The notes beneath the pieces are model-generated. The model searched no databases, had not been told where the DNA came from, and saw only the letters and a list, made by a program, of their open reading frames with translations. Shown here one piece after another: positions 34,551-43,090 of a DNA stretch of 64,000 nucleotides (positions within the stretch are counted from its first letter, which is position 1; each line of letters begins with the position of its first letter). Location: contig NZ_CP091975.1 of NCBI RefSeq assembly GCF_029016285.1, positions 2,046,001 to 2,110,000 of the forward strand. Direction: 5' to 3'. This DNA is from Vibrio sp. DW001 (GTDB lineage: Bacteria > Pseudomonadota > Gammaproteobacteria > Enterobacterales > Vibrionaceae). Both the position numbers and the translations under genes were made by a program.

Positions 34551-35780
34551 CTATTTTCCTGTCTGATAACGTTCGATCGCTGACTGATAGGCGGCCCCTT
34601 GTTTAATGACACCACCTGATTGAACCAGTAGAGCTTCTAACGCAACCAGAGTGAGTAACACCGTGTCTAACCTTGCGTTATACCCCATCGTGCCTATACG
34701 CCAAATTTTGCCGTGAAGGGGGCCAAATGAAGTGCCAATTTCAATATTGAATTGAGATAGCATTGCCTGTCGAACGGCTTCACCATCAACATAAGAAGGA
34801 ATCACTACACCAACCACGTTGTTCATCTTATGGGTTAGGTCTCCGAATAAGGCCAATCCCATCGCTTTGAGTCCAACAGCTAATGCATCACCGGCTCTCT
34901 TGTGCCTTTCAATAACACAGTCTAATCCTTCTTCTAGGTTGAGCTGCGCACATTCACGTGCGGCGAATAACATACTCGTGGCTTCGGTATGGTGGTTTAA
35001 ACGTTCATCACCCCAATAATCCAAGATCATGCCCAAATCAAAATAATTAGAACGAACCCGACTCCGTTGTCCTACGTGGTGATCGTCGGTACGAATACCC
35101 GCTTCAATATGCTTCCTTTGCCGTATTTCCTCGACGGCTTTCTCACTTAACGTTACTGGCGCTGAGCCCGATGGCCCACCCAGACATTTCTGTAATCCAA
35201 CTGAGACCGCATCAAGTTGCCATTCGTCGGCTTCAAACTCATTACCAACGATCGACGCCGTCGCATCACTATAAAAAAGCACACCATGCTTTTTACACAA
35301 TTCACCCGCACCGTTTAAAGGTTGCAGCATCGTGGTTGAAGTATCGCCTTGTACAAGCGCAAGCACTTTGGGTTTATGACGAGTAATCTGTTGTTCTAGC
35401 ATTGAATCGGTCACCACGGTGCCCCACTCAACCTCAAAGGTGACGACATCTGCGCCCGCGCGCTCCGAAATTTCAGCAAGTAGATGTCCGAAACGACCAA
35501 AAACTGGCACCAGTACTTTGTCTCCCGGTTCGATAAGTGACACCAATACCGCTTCAATACCGGCTCTGGCAGTACCATCTACCAACACGGTGGCTTGGTT
35601 CTTGGTTTTAAATACGGATCGATATAACGCCATGGTTTGGTTCATATAGCCCGTCATTACCGGGTCATATTGTCCAATCAGTTGATTGCCCATCGCCTGC
35701 AATACTCGGGGGTAAACCGTGATTGGCCCGGGACCCATGAGAATACGAGGAGGGGGTGAAAGTCGTTCAAATAAGTCCAT
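34551..35780 (-). CDS. Ureidoglycine-glyoxylate aminotransferase (PucG-like)
   Basis: 409 residues, PLP class V (AGXT group). The N-terminal motif is PPRILMGPGPITVYPRVL, and the PLP lysine is Lys198 in VGLQKCLGGPSG. PucG-type enzymes convert ureidoglycine plus glyoxylate to oxalurate and glycine. It sits directly upstream of the allantoate amidohydrolase that makes ureidoglycine. A serine- or alanine-glyoxylate aminotransferase is the alternative, disfavoured by the ureide context. Confidence 0.85.
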   Translation of the reverse strand: MDLFERLSPPPRILMGPGPITVYPRVLQAMGNQLIGQYDPVMTGYMNQTMALYRSVFKTKNQATVLVDGTARAGIEAVLVSLIEPGDKVLVPVFGRFGHLLAEISERAGADVVTFEVEWGTVVTDSMLEQQITRHKPKVLALVQGDTSTTMLQPLNGAGELCKKHGVLFYSDATASIVGNEFEADEWQLDAVSVGLQKCLGGPSGSAPVTLSEKAVEEIRQRKHIEAGIRTDDHHVGQRSRVRSNYFDLGMILDYWGDERLNHHTEATSMLFAARECAQLNLEEGLDCVIERHKRAGDALAVGLKAMGLALFGDLTHKMNNVVGVVIPSYVDGEAVRQAMLSQFNIEIGTSFGPLHGKIWRIGTMGYNARLDTVLLTLVALEALLVQSGGVIKQGAAYQSAIERYQTGK

Positions 35781-35845
35781 ATCTTCTTCCTTGAAGGTGA
35801 TTTTCCGTCTAAATAGCCATCTAGATTAAATCTACATTCCTGTAT

Positions 35846-36664
35846 TTATAAGGTTTGTAACAACATACGAATACCGGTGAAAGCAAGGACGATTGCAAAC
35901 ACCTTTTTCAACATTGCATTATCGAGTTTTTTACCTAGACTCGCACCAATTGGTGAGAAAAACACCGTTAGCGGAACAATAAATAGGAACCCTAACCAGT
36001 TGACTAAACCGTAGTTACCAAAAGGAGCATCGCTTGGTGTTGTGCCTACCAACAACATCGTCACGACACCAGGCAGTGCAATTAACAACCCGACAGTAGC
36101 TGCCGTGCCGACAGCCTTATGGGTTGGAAAATTAAAGGCAGACAATGTGGGCACTGTTAACGTACCGCCACCAATGCCGATCATTGCACTCAGACAACCA
36201 ATACACGTTCCTATCACACCTTGGCCGGTTTTACTCGGTAACGATTGTGCCAAAGGTGCGGCGTTTGCACCAAGTAACATATTGAGCGCGGAAAGGGTGG
36301 CGATAATGCCAAACGCCGCCGTAAGCCAAGGGCCACCAACACGTGTCGCCAATAAACTTCCGCAGACAACACCAAATACAATAAACGGGGCAAGCCATTT
36401 AAGTAGAACCCAGTCTACATTACCATTTTTGTTGTGCGCCTTAATCGAGCTTAAGGAAGTAGGAACGATGGTGGCCAGTGATGTGGCGGTAGCAATCATC
36501 ATGGCAGATGTCGAGCTTACCCCAAAGTGTTGAAATAGATAAAAAAGGACAGGAACAATAACAATACCGCCCCCAACACCTAATAACCCCGCTAACAATC
36601 CAGCAACTACACCTGTCGCTAATAGAGCTAATATCACAGGTAATACCTGAATAACGTCGTTCAT
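35846..36664 (-). CDS. TauE/SafE-family membrane exporter
   Basis: 272 residues, eight or so membrane helices, with the family glycine-rich motif GLLGVGGGIVIVPVLFYLF and its internal copy CLSAMIGIGGGTLTVPTLSAF. Family members move sulfite, sulfoacetate or other small organic anions. Its ATG overlaps the stop of the gamma-glutamyltransferase-like gene (ATGA), so it belongs to the ureide operon. A small acid from this pathway (oxalate, oxamate, glyoxylate) is a likely cargo, but this is inference. Confidence 0.85.
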   Translation of the reverse strand: MNDVIQVLPVILALLATGVVAGLLAGLLGVGGGIVIVPVLFYLFQHFGVSSTSAMMIATATSLATIVPTSLSSIKAHNKNGNVDWVLLKWLAPFIVFGVVCGSLLATRVGGPWLTAAFGIIATLSALNMLLGANAAPLAQSLPSKTGQGVIGTCIGCLSAMIGIGGGTLTVPTLSAFNFPTHKAVGTAATVGLLIALPGVVTMLLVGTTPSDAPFGNYGLVNWLGFLFIVPLTVFFSPIGASLGKKLDNAMLKKVFAIVLAFTGIRMLLQTL

Positions 36665-38289
36665 TTTCTATTTGTTCCCTTACTGTTTATCGACCATTTA
36701 TGTTCACTAACTGAACACTCGTTATTTATGATTGCTTTGCCGTTACTTCTTGGGTCCGATGCGGCAGTCGTCGTTTGCTTAGATACGTGGATAGCACCTG
36801 CATGGCCGAAAAACTCGGCTAAATCGGGAGCGGACACCACATCGTGTCCTCTTTCTTGTAGCGTTGCAGCATGCTTGCGATACAAAGCGGCCTCCAATTT
36901 GAGGTTTTCACTCACTTTGCCCCATGTTTTACCCAATAACCAACGTGGTAGTGCAATCGAATCACCGATATTCTTACCTTGTATCAGGTACCGCCAAATC
37001 AATGCGGCTTGAGTTTGAGGTTGTCCTTCTCCACCCATGGTTCCGTAGATAAATCTAGACCCGTCTTTCAGCAACGCTAACGGCGGATTAAGAGTATGCA
37101 TTGGTTGGTGACCACTTTTGATAAAATTAGCATGTGTCGGTTCTGTACTAAAGCCTAAACAACGGTTGTTCCAGACAACGCCTGTCGCTGGATTAACCAT
37201 ACCAGAACCAAATTCCCAATAGATACTTTGAATATAACTTACCGCTAAACCGTCGCTATCCACGACCCCCATCCAAACGGTGTCTCCAATAGGACCAGGG
37301 GTCGGCCACGGAGCAGCAGTAGAGGAAATCAATCGGTTTTGTTCGCTTATCGAGTCTGTCGAAAGACGCGCTTGCATCTGGTCGTTCAATGACGCTTTAT
37401 CACTTAGGTTGCTATTGCGCCAGTCAAACGCGACTTTTACCGATTCGATTAGGTAGTGAAGCAACTCCTCCTCTCCTTCATCACTGCGCCAATAGTCATC
37501 TTTTTCTGCTCGCTGCTCGACATAATGGTTTAGCAAAGCAAGGATATTCAATGACGCTCCGCCTTGAGTAGGCGCACCAAGGTTATAGAAACTCCCCCAC
37601 TGTGTGACCGCTTTTAGTGGCGTTGATATCTGAGCAGATGTGTTAGCGATATCTTGCAGAGAAATAGGGCTCCCTTCCTGCTTTAAATAACGCGCATTTT
37701 CTCGGGCTAGATCCCCGTGATACCAATCTTGTAATCCTGCTTTTGCTAGCTGTTGATAGGTTCTCGCCATCGCAGGCAAAATCATCAGGTCTCCAACCTC
37801 ATGAGCTTTGGATTGCTTCAAAAATACCGTCGAGAAATCGTCACCACCCCATTCATCAATCAGTTTGCATTGCGCATCACGTAAACTCTGCGTCACCTCA
37901 AATCCATTCGTCGCATACTCGATTGCAGGCTCAAATATCTTGTCTAATGAGAGCGAACCAGCATACGTTGATAACGCCATTTCCCAACCCGAGACAACAC
38001 CCGCGGTAGTCAAAGCCACCTTTGGACCTCTCTGATGCTGACCAAATTCTGCGTTAGATAAATCTTGAACACACTGACCTGCAGCATTGATGGCGATAGG
38101 TGATTCTCCGGGCTTATGAATAAGCCAAAAACCATCACCGCCCAAACTCGTCATGTGTGGATACACCACCGTTAATGCGCTCGCCATAGCAATACACGCC
38201 TCTACGGCATTTCCACCCTGTTGTAATATTTTCTCTCCTGCTAGGGAAGCAAGATAATGCGGGGCGGTAACCGCTGAACTGTATGACAT
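36661..38289 (-). CDS. Gamma-glutamyltransferase-like Ntn hydrolase, candidate oxamate amidohydrolase
   Basis: 542 residues of the gamma-glutamyltransferase fold. The N-terminal nucleophile is the Thr near residue 337 in PIGDTVWMGVVD, where autoprocessing should split the chain. There is no signal peptide, unlike classical periplasmic GGT. Klebsiella HpxW, a GGT homologue of the same gene context, is described as an oxamate amidohydrolase. ATG 38289 is preferred over 38295 because AAAGGG lies 6 nt before it. It is second in the ureide operon, so oxamate to oxalate plus NH3 is a fair inference. Confidence 0.78.
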   Translation of the reverse strand: MSYSSAVTAPHYLASLAGEKILQQGGNAVEACIAMASALTVVYPHMTSLGGDGFWLIHKPGESPIAINAAGQCVQDLSNAEFGQHQRGPKVALTTAGVVSGWEMALSTYAGSLSLDKIFEPAIEYATNGFEVTQSLRDAQCKLIDEWGGDDFSTVFLKQSKAHEVGDLMILPAMARTYQQLAKAGLQDWYHGDLARENARYLKQEGSPISLQDIANTSAQISTPLKAVTQWGSFYNLGAPTQGGASLNILALLNHYVEQRAEKDDYWRSDEGEEELLHYLIESVKVAFDWRNSNLSDKASLNDQMQARLSTDSISEQNRLISSTAAPWPTPGPIGDTVWMGVVDSDGLAVSYIQSIYWEFGSGMVNPATGVVWNNRCLGFSTEPTHANFIKSGHQPMHTLNPPLALLKDGSRFIYGTMGGEGQPQTQAALIWRYLIQGKNIGDSIALPRWLLGKTWGKVSENLKLEAALYRKHAATLQERGHDVVSAPDLAEFFGHAGAIHVSKQTTTAASDPRSNGKAIINNECSVSEHKWSINSKGTNRK

Positions 38290-38327
38290 AAACATCCCTT
38301 TACTATGTGTGTAACTACCATTCTATT

Positions 38328-40484
38328 TTACAACGAGTTTACTTGTTGTTTAGCAAAATGAATCAATGACAGGTCTGAATTCTCTTTACCCAATAAACTC
38401 AGACCTATCGGAGCTTTACCGATCGTTATTGCAGGTATCTGCAATTGAGGCCAGCCACTTAAACCTGCAATAGAGGTGAGCCCGAGCAATACTTGCCTTT
38501 CGTTATTGATTTCATCCTTATTCGAATCGATCAACGGTGCAACATTGGGAACCGTTGGCATGAGTAGAACACACCCGTCGGGTAACCAATTCGATTTCTC
38601 ACTATTCCACTCTTCCCGTAGGCTCAAGGCCCTCTCTTTATCTACACTGCTGATATTTTGCCCCCACCGCAGACGCTGTTGGATGTCAGCACCAAATGCA
38701 GATAGATTCGCCATCAACCACCGACGATGAGTGTCCCACAAAGAGGTGGCTTGAAGCACTGAAAAGCAAAATCTTCTCTCCTCCGCGCTCAATGGCGGAT
38801 CGTCTAAACGCGTTGTATGACCTTCAAAATTTAAGAAGATTTGTTCGGCATAAGATTTCAGTTCTTTATTGACTCCGTCCCATAACACCTCGCACCACGC
38901 CATACTATTTAATGGGACGATAGTCTTATTTCCTAATAATGATTGATAACCTTTTTCCAATATTGACAACTCCTTTGCCAGCAAGCCCGGAGTATCGAAC
39001 GTTGGCGAAAGCGGCACCAACCCTTGTTCAGAAATAACACCGTAGGTAGGTCGCATGCCAAACAATCCACAATAACTGGCAGGGACTCTAATTGAGCCCC
39101 CTGTATCAGTTGCCAACGATAGTTCAGACTCCCCCAGAGCAATCGAAACCGCAGAACCCGAGCTCGACCCCCCACTCGTGCGCATGTTGTCACGTGGATT
39201 AACTGAAACACCATGATGGCTGTTGTTGCCAGCAAGCGAATAAGCCATTTCGTCTAGTTGTGTTTTATAGGTTAACCTAGCCCCGTGTTGTAACAGAAGA
39301 TCGACCGCCTTAGCATTACGTTTCTCAATTGGCGCTTGCGCTAACCAACGTGGAAGACCTGCTCCCGTCTTAAAGCCTTTTATAGCGAAGAGGTCTTTAA
39401 CAGAAACTCTGACTTCTGATAGCGCATCACTGATAATGGTTTGTGTTTCATTTTCGACCGACGAGATGTCCTCAATATTGTGAAGCTGGACAGAAACATC
39501 GCTCTTTGCGTTCTCTTTCTCTCTAGGGGCAGTAGCGGTCACGCTATCCCCTAATGGCTTTTTTTTAGTGGCCTTGTTGTCCACTTTCTTATGTTCAGAC
39601 AGCCAATGCTCCGCTATTTGTTCACGTGTCGCGTACCAGACATCCGTGAATTGCTTAACGTATAAGATAAATCGTCTCAACCCTGCAATTCGCGCGGGCC
39701 TTCCGACCAGACGACAATGTAGGCCAATACTCAACATTTTAGGATTTACGTCTCCCTCCAAATACAATTCATCAAAGGCATCTTTTAGATACTGGTAGAA
39801 CTGTTCACCGCCATTAAAGCCTTGTGGAGTAGCAAAACGCATATCATTGGTATCCAGTGTGTAAGGCACCATTAATAACGGTTTGGAGTAATTCTCATCC
39901 CAGTATGGCAGATCATCTGCATAGCTATCAGCACAATAAAGAATGTCATTACGATCCGCAATGAGTGCCAACGTATGCGGGCTCGTTCTACCAGTGTACC
40001 AACCTCTCGGCTTACTTCCCGTTACCTTCTCATGGATCGAAATCGCCTCATCCATGTGGGCTTTTTCTTGCTCTCGTGTGAAGCTTTGATAACTTATCCA
40101 ACGTAAACCGTGGCTCGCAATTTCCCAGTCAGAATCCAGCATGGCTTTAACCACCTCAGGGTTCTTCTCTAGTGCTTTTGCAACACCGAAGACCGTTACT
40201 GGAATCTGCTCTTTATTGAACAATCGATGTAGACGCCAGAAACCAGCGCGGCTACCGTACTCATAGATCGACTCCATACTAAGATGCCTGTCTTGGTAGG
40301 AATCTGCACCAATGATCTCAGAGAGAAACTTCTCAGATCCTTCATCCCCATGAAGCACACAATTCTCAGCGCCTTCTTCATAATTAATCACAAATTGGAC
40401 CGCAATTCTTGCCTTGTTGGGCCAGTTTGGGTTTGGTGGCGTTTCCCCGTACCCGACCAAATCTCTTGGGTAGTTATCGCTCAT
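38328..40484 (-). CDS. Allantoinase (PuuE)-amidase fusion
   Basis: 718 residues. The first about 305 are a polysaccharide-deacetylase-type allantoinase (PuuE family): FVINYEEGAENCVLHGDE, WEIASHGLRW, LSIGLHCRLVG. A charged low-complexity linker (about 305-355) joins it to a C-terminal amidase-signature domain. That domain has the catalytic Lys in TYKTQLDEMAY (near 407) and the Ser pair in TSGGSSSGSAVSI and TDTGGSIRVP. The amidase is AMI1-like in its motifs; in this pathway it could hydrolyse oxalurate. ATG 40484 has AAGGA at 6 nt; ATG 40490 lies too close to it. First gene of the ureide operon. Confidence 0.88.
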   Translation of the reverse strand: MSDNYPRDLVGYGETPPNPNWPNKARIAVQFVINYEEGAENCVLHGDEGSEKFLSEIIGADSYQDRHLSMESIYEYGSRAGFWRLHRLFNKEQIPVTVFGVAKALEKNPEVVKAMLDSDWEIASHGLRWISYQSFTREQEKAHMDEAISIHEKVTGSKPRGWYTGRTSPHTLALIADRNDILYCADSYADDLPYWDENYSKPLLMVPYTLDTNDMRFATPQGFNGGEQFYQYLKDAFDELYLEGDVNPKMLSIGLHCRLVGRPARIAGLRRFILYVKQFTDVWYATREQIAEHWLSEHKKVDNKATKKKPLGDSVTATAPREKENAKSDVSVQLHNIEDISSVENETQTIISDALSEVRVSVKDLFAIKGFKTGAGLPRWLAQAPIEKRNAKAVDLLLQHGARLTYKTQLDEMAYSLAGNNSHHGVSVNPRDNMRTSGGSSSGSAVSIALGESELSLATDTGGSIRVPASYCGLFGMRPTYGVISEQGLVPLSPTFDTPGLLAKELSILEKGYQSLLGNKTIVPLNSMAWCEVLWDGVNKELKSYAEQIFLNFEGHTTRLDDPPLSAEERRFCFSVLQATSLWDTHRRWLMANLSAFGADIQQRLRWGQNISSVDKERALSLREEWNSEKSNWLPDGCVLLMPTVPNVAPLIDSNKDEINNERQVLLGLTSIAGLSGWPQLQIPAITIGKAPIGLSLLGKENSDLSLIHFAKQQVNSL

Positions 40485-40610
40485 AATCATTCCTTGTTGA
40501 GACGTCCTATAACGCGTTTACATCGGGTTATGCTTAGTCGCTATATGGATAAGATTTAATGGTACCCATTAGCAATGTAAATAAAATGATAGGAGTATAT
40601 AGCCTTTATG

Positions 40611-40650
40611 TTAAGCAATTTTCTGACCAAGTGTTCAAGAAATTGCTTAA
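40611..40650. repeat. 40-bp inverted repeat over the ureide promoter
   Basis: TTAAGCAATTT at 40611-40621 and its exact complement at 40640-40650 flank the RutR-like palindrome at 40623-40638, all on one dyad axis. It begins 2 bases after the stop of the TetR-family gene. As RNA from the regulator gene it could also fold as a 3' stem. It may serve both as an operator and as an end-of-gene structure. Confidence 0.55.
40613..40631 (-). promoter_or_regulatory. Sigma-54 promoter of the ureide operon
   Basis: On the minus strand TTGGTCAG-N4-TTGCT has GG at 40628-40627 and GC at 40616-40615 with 10 bases between. A transcription start near 40603 would give a 113-nt leader before the allantoinase gene. 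The element sits inside a 40-bp inverted repeat at 40611-40650 (11-bp perfect outer arms). It is also part of the palindrome TTGAACA-N2-TGGTCAG. Confidence 0.7.
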
Positions 40651-40651
40651 C

Positions 40652-41293
40652 TCAACGTAAACCTAACCCTTTAAGCACAATATTTACCGTAAAGTCCCCG
40701 GCCTCTATAAACTCCTCATCATCGAGAGATCGGCCATTTATCAGCTCTATCTCACTATCAAAATCCGCATAAAATTGTGTCGTCCCCCAAATGAGGAACA
40801 GTAAATAGAGTGGATTTATTTTTGTGATTAATCCTTCATCGATCCATGTTTGAATGACATCGACTTTGCTTTTCGACCACACAACCATTGGCTGTTCAAT
40901 AGCATCTCGAATGATTGGTGCACCTTGAATTATCTCCATTGCAAAGATCTTAGAACGCATTGGATGTGTTCGGCTATAACGCATCTTTTCAATAATATAG
41001 CGACGAATAACCTCATCTGGAGCCTGTTGGTTTGCGTCAATAGAGAACCCTTGATTCCACATCTCAAGAATATCGGTAAGCAGTGCCTTATAAAGGCCCG
41101 TTTTTGATTTAAAGTAATAAAGAATATTCGCTTTTGGCAATTCAACACTATCCGCAATAGCTTGTACTGAGGTACCTTTGAAACCATATTTGGCGAACTC
41201 TTGTTCGGCCGCATATAATATTCGCTGTCTGTTTTTTGCGCGGATAGAACCTCCCCTTCCCTCTGTACTTTCTTCATTTTCTACATCAGACAT
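40652..41293 (-). CDS. TetR-family regulator, RutR-like
   Basis: 213 residues. The N-terminal HTH is ILYAAEQEFAKYGFKGTSVQAIADSVELPKANILYYFKSKTGLYKALL, in shortened view AIADSVELPKANILYYF. The C-terminal ligand domain resembles the RutR/TetR_C group (WSKSKVDVIQTWIDEG). RutR binds uracil or thymine and the palindrome TTGACCANNTGGTCAA; closely similar palindromes lie upstream of four units here, so this protein is the best candidate to bind them. It is divergent from the purine ABC importer operon. The ligand may be a purine or ureide, which is inference. Confidence 0.85.
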   Translation of the reverse strand: MSDVENEESTEGRGGSIRAKNRQRILYAAEQEFAKYGFKGTSVQAIADSVELPKANILYYFKSKTGLYKALLTDILEMWNQGFSIDANQQAPDEVIRRYIIEKMRYSRTHPMRSKIFAMEIIQGAPIIRDAIEQPMVVWSKSKVDVIQTWIDEGLITKINPLYLLFLIWGTTQFYADFDSEIELINGRSLDDEEFIEAGDFTVNIVLKGLGLR

Positions 41294-41387
41294 ATCGATC
41301 CTATTTGTCGTTAGATTTCGTTGTTCTATTCATTTTTGTCGTGCTTATTTTAAAAACACGACCCCAACGTCGGCTTTCTTTTCGTAC

Positions 41388-41413
41388 TCATTTGGTGCAG
41401 GCGCACCAAATGA
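41388..41413. promoter_or_regulatory. Perfect inverted repeat, likely activator (UAS) site
   Basis: TCATTTGGTGC at 41388-41398 and its exact complement GCACCAAATGA at 41403-41413 are 4 bases apart. The centre lies about 109 bp before the predicted sigma-54 start at 41510, an ordinary enhancer distance. Related half-sites TTTGGTGCA and TGCACCAAA occur before the BMP gene (45324-45356). The half-sites are oriented opposite to the usual NtrC site. Confidence 0.55.
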
Positions 41414-41474
41414 GCGTCGATCGACCGTTCAACGTGATTACATAATCTTAGCAAACCTTGCGTTTCCTAGTGAG

Positions 41475-41500
41475 TTGAACAATTGGTCAGGTTATTGCAT
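41475..41500 (+). promoter_or_regulatory. Sigma-54 promoter with RutR-like palindrome, ABC importer operon
   Basis: TTGGTCAG-N4-TTGCA at 41483-41499 has GG at 41485-41486 and GC at 41497-41498, 10 bases apart. Its -24 half overlaps the palindrome TTGAACA-N2-TGGTCAG (41475-41490). Predicted start is near 41510, leaving a 27-nt leader that holds AGGAAAGGAA before the ATG at 41537. Binding of a TetR repressor here would block the -24 region. Confidence 0.72.
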
Positions 41501-41536
41501 TAACCATTCCAATTATAGGAAAGGAATCGACACACC

Positions 41537-43090
41537 ATGACCAATGGATATCTATTAGAGCTCTGGAACGTGAGTAAGTTTTTTCCAGGTGTCATCGCAA
41601 ATAACAATGTAAATCTGACTCTAAAAAAAGGAGAAATACTGGCGTTATTGGGTGAAAATGGCGCAGGAAAGTCAACACTCGTGAAGATGATATATGGTGT
41701 AAATCGCCCCGATACTGGCGCGATTCTGTGGAAAAATCATGAGGTAAACATTCGCTCCCCTAATCAAGCCAGAGCAATGGGTATCGGCATGGTTTTTCAG
41801 CACTTCTCTGTCTTTGAAACGTTAACCGTACTAGAGAATATTGAACTGGGTTTGGATAAAGCGTTTCTGAACACAGTAGTAAACCTAAAGCAACGTGTTA
41901 TTGAGATAAGCAAAAAATATGATCTGCATGTTGAACCAAACCGATATGTACATAGCTTGAGTATAGGTGAACGCCAACGTTTAGAAATATTACGTTGTCT
42001 AATACAAGAGGTTGAGCTCCTTATCCTTGACGAGCCAACCTCCGTATTAACACCGCAAGAGGTAGCCGGACTTTTCAGAGTCCTGAAAACACTCACCGCG
42101 GAAGGGTGTAGCATTCTCTTTATTAGCCACAAACTAAAAGAAGTAACGGCGCTGTGTGACAGAGCCGTTATCCTTCGCGGTGGTGAAGTAAGTGGCGAAT
42201 GCACCCCTTCAGACGAAACCCCAGAAACCATCGCAAGAATGATGGTCGGCAGTGAAGCAGAACTGTCCGAAAGCTACCCGAAAAACCTCACTGAACACAT
42301 CCTATTCGAAACCATTAACCTTACACTGCCTCCCGCGCACCCCTTTGGTTGCGGACTAAGTAATGTAAGTCTACAGCTTCGTACGGGTGAAATTCTTGGT
42401 ATAGCGGGCGTCGCGGGTAATGGGCAGGAAGACCTACTTGAAGCAATCAGTGGTGAAGATTTTAGAGCGCCCAAAGAAAGCATTCTATTCGAAGGAAAAG
42501 CTATCGGCCATAAGAGTGCCGGAGAAAGAAGAACGTTGGGAATGGCGTATGTACCAACAGACAGGCTGGGGCAAGGTGCAGTTCCAGAAATGAGCCTAAC
42601 CGACAATACACTACTGACCAACAGTGAAAGATTGGTTAAAAATGGCTTTATTCTCAAGCAAAAACTAACTCAATTGGTCGACAACATCATCCTCGTCAAC
42701 AACGTCAAATGCCGTAATAGACAAGCTCAAGCAAAGAGTCTCTCCGGCGGAAACCTTCAGAAATTCATCATAGGTAGAGAAGTGGAGCAAAACCCAACCC
42801 TGCTTATCTGTGCCCACCCGACATGGGGAGTGGACATTGGCGCCGCTAGCGCTATCCACCGACAACTCATTGCACTAAGAGATCAAGGAGCCTCTATCTT
42901 AGTGGTATCGGAAGATATCGATGAACTGTTCGTTATCTGTGACCGGGTCACCGCATTATATGAGGGAGCCATAGCGCCAATTGTCGAAACCAGTAAAACC
43001 AATATTGAACAGATTGGACAATGGATAGCCGGTAGTTTCATTGACCATTCAGAGGTTAGATTAAGGGAGAATTCCAATGCTAAAGATTGA
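41537..43090 (+). CDS. Nucleoside/purine ABC importer, double ATPase subunit
   Basis: 517 residues with two ABC domains. The first has Walker A GENGAGKST, signature LSIGERQRLEIL and Walker B LLILDEPTSVL. The second has a degenerate Walker A (GVAGNGQED), signature LSGGNLQKFIIG and a changed Walker B region (CAHPTWGVD), as in YufO/NupO- and RbsA-like proteins where one site is inactive. It overlaps the first permease gene by 14 bases. With the BMP protein it should import purine bases or nucleosides for the catabolic island. Confidence 0.92.
   Translation: MTNGYLLELWNVSKFFPGVIANNNVNLTLKKGEILALLGENGAGKSTLVKMIYGVNRPDTGAILWKNHEVNIRSPNQARAMGIGMVFQHFSVFETLTVLENIELGLDKAFLNTVVNLKQRVIEISKKYDLHVEPNRYVHSLSIGERQRLEILRCLIQEVELLILDEPTSVLTPQEVAGLFRVLKTLTAEGCSILFISHKLKEVTALCDRAVILRGGEVSGECTPSDETPETIARMMVGSEAELSESYPKNLTEHILFETINLTLPPAHPFGCGLSNVSLQLRTGEILGIAGVAGNGQEDLLEAISGEDFRAPKESILFEGKAIGHKSAGERRTLGMAYVPTDRLGQGAVPEMSLTDNTLLTNSERLVKNGFILKQKLTQLVDNIILVNNVKCRNRQAQAKSLSGGNLQKFIIGREVEQNPTLLICAHPTWGVDIGAASAIHRQLIALRDQGASILVVSEDIDELFVICDRVTALYEGAIAPIVETSKTNIEQIGQWIAGSFIDHSEVRLRENSNAKD

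Noticed and set aside
36042..36533. 163-codon plus-strand ORF in the TauE gene
   Set aside because: Antisense to a well-supported transporter; composition is a shadow of its hydrophobic codons.
36661..38289. Classical periplasmic gamma-glutamyltransferase
   Set aside because: No signal peptide and placement among ureide genes favour a cytoplasmic HpxW-like role.
41391..41410. Standard NtrC binding site
   Set aside because: NtrC sites read GCACC then GGTGC; here the half-sites are in the opposite order, so only a related activator can be proposed.
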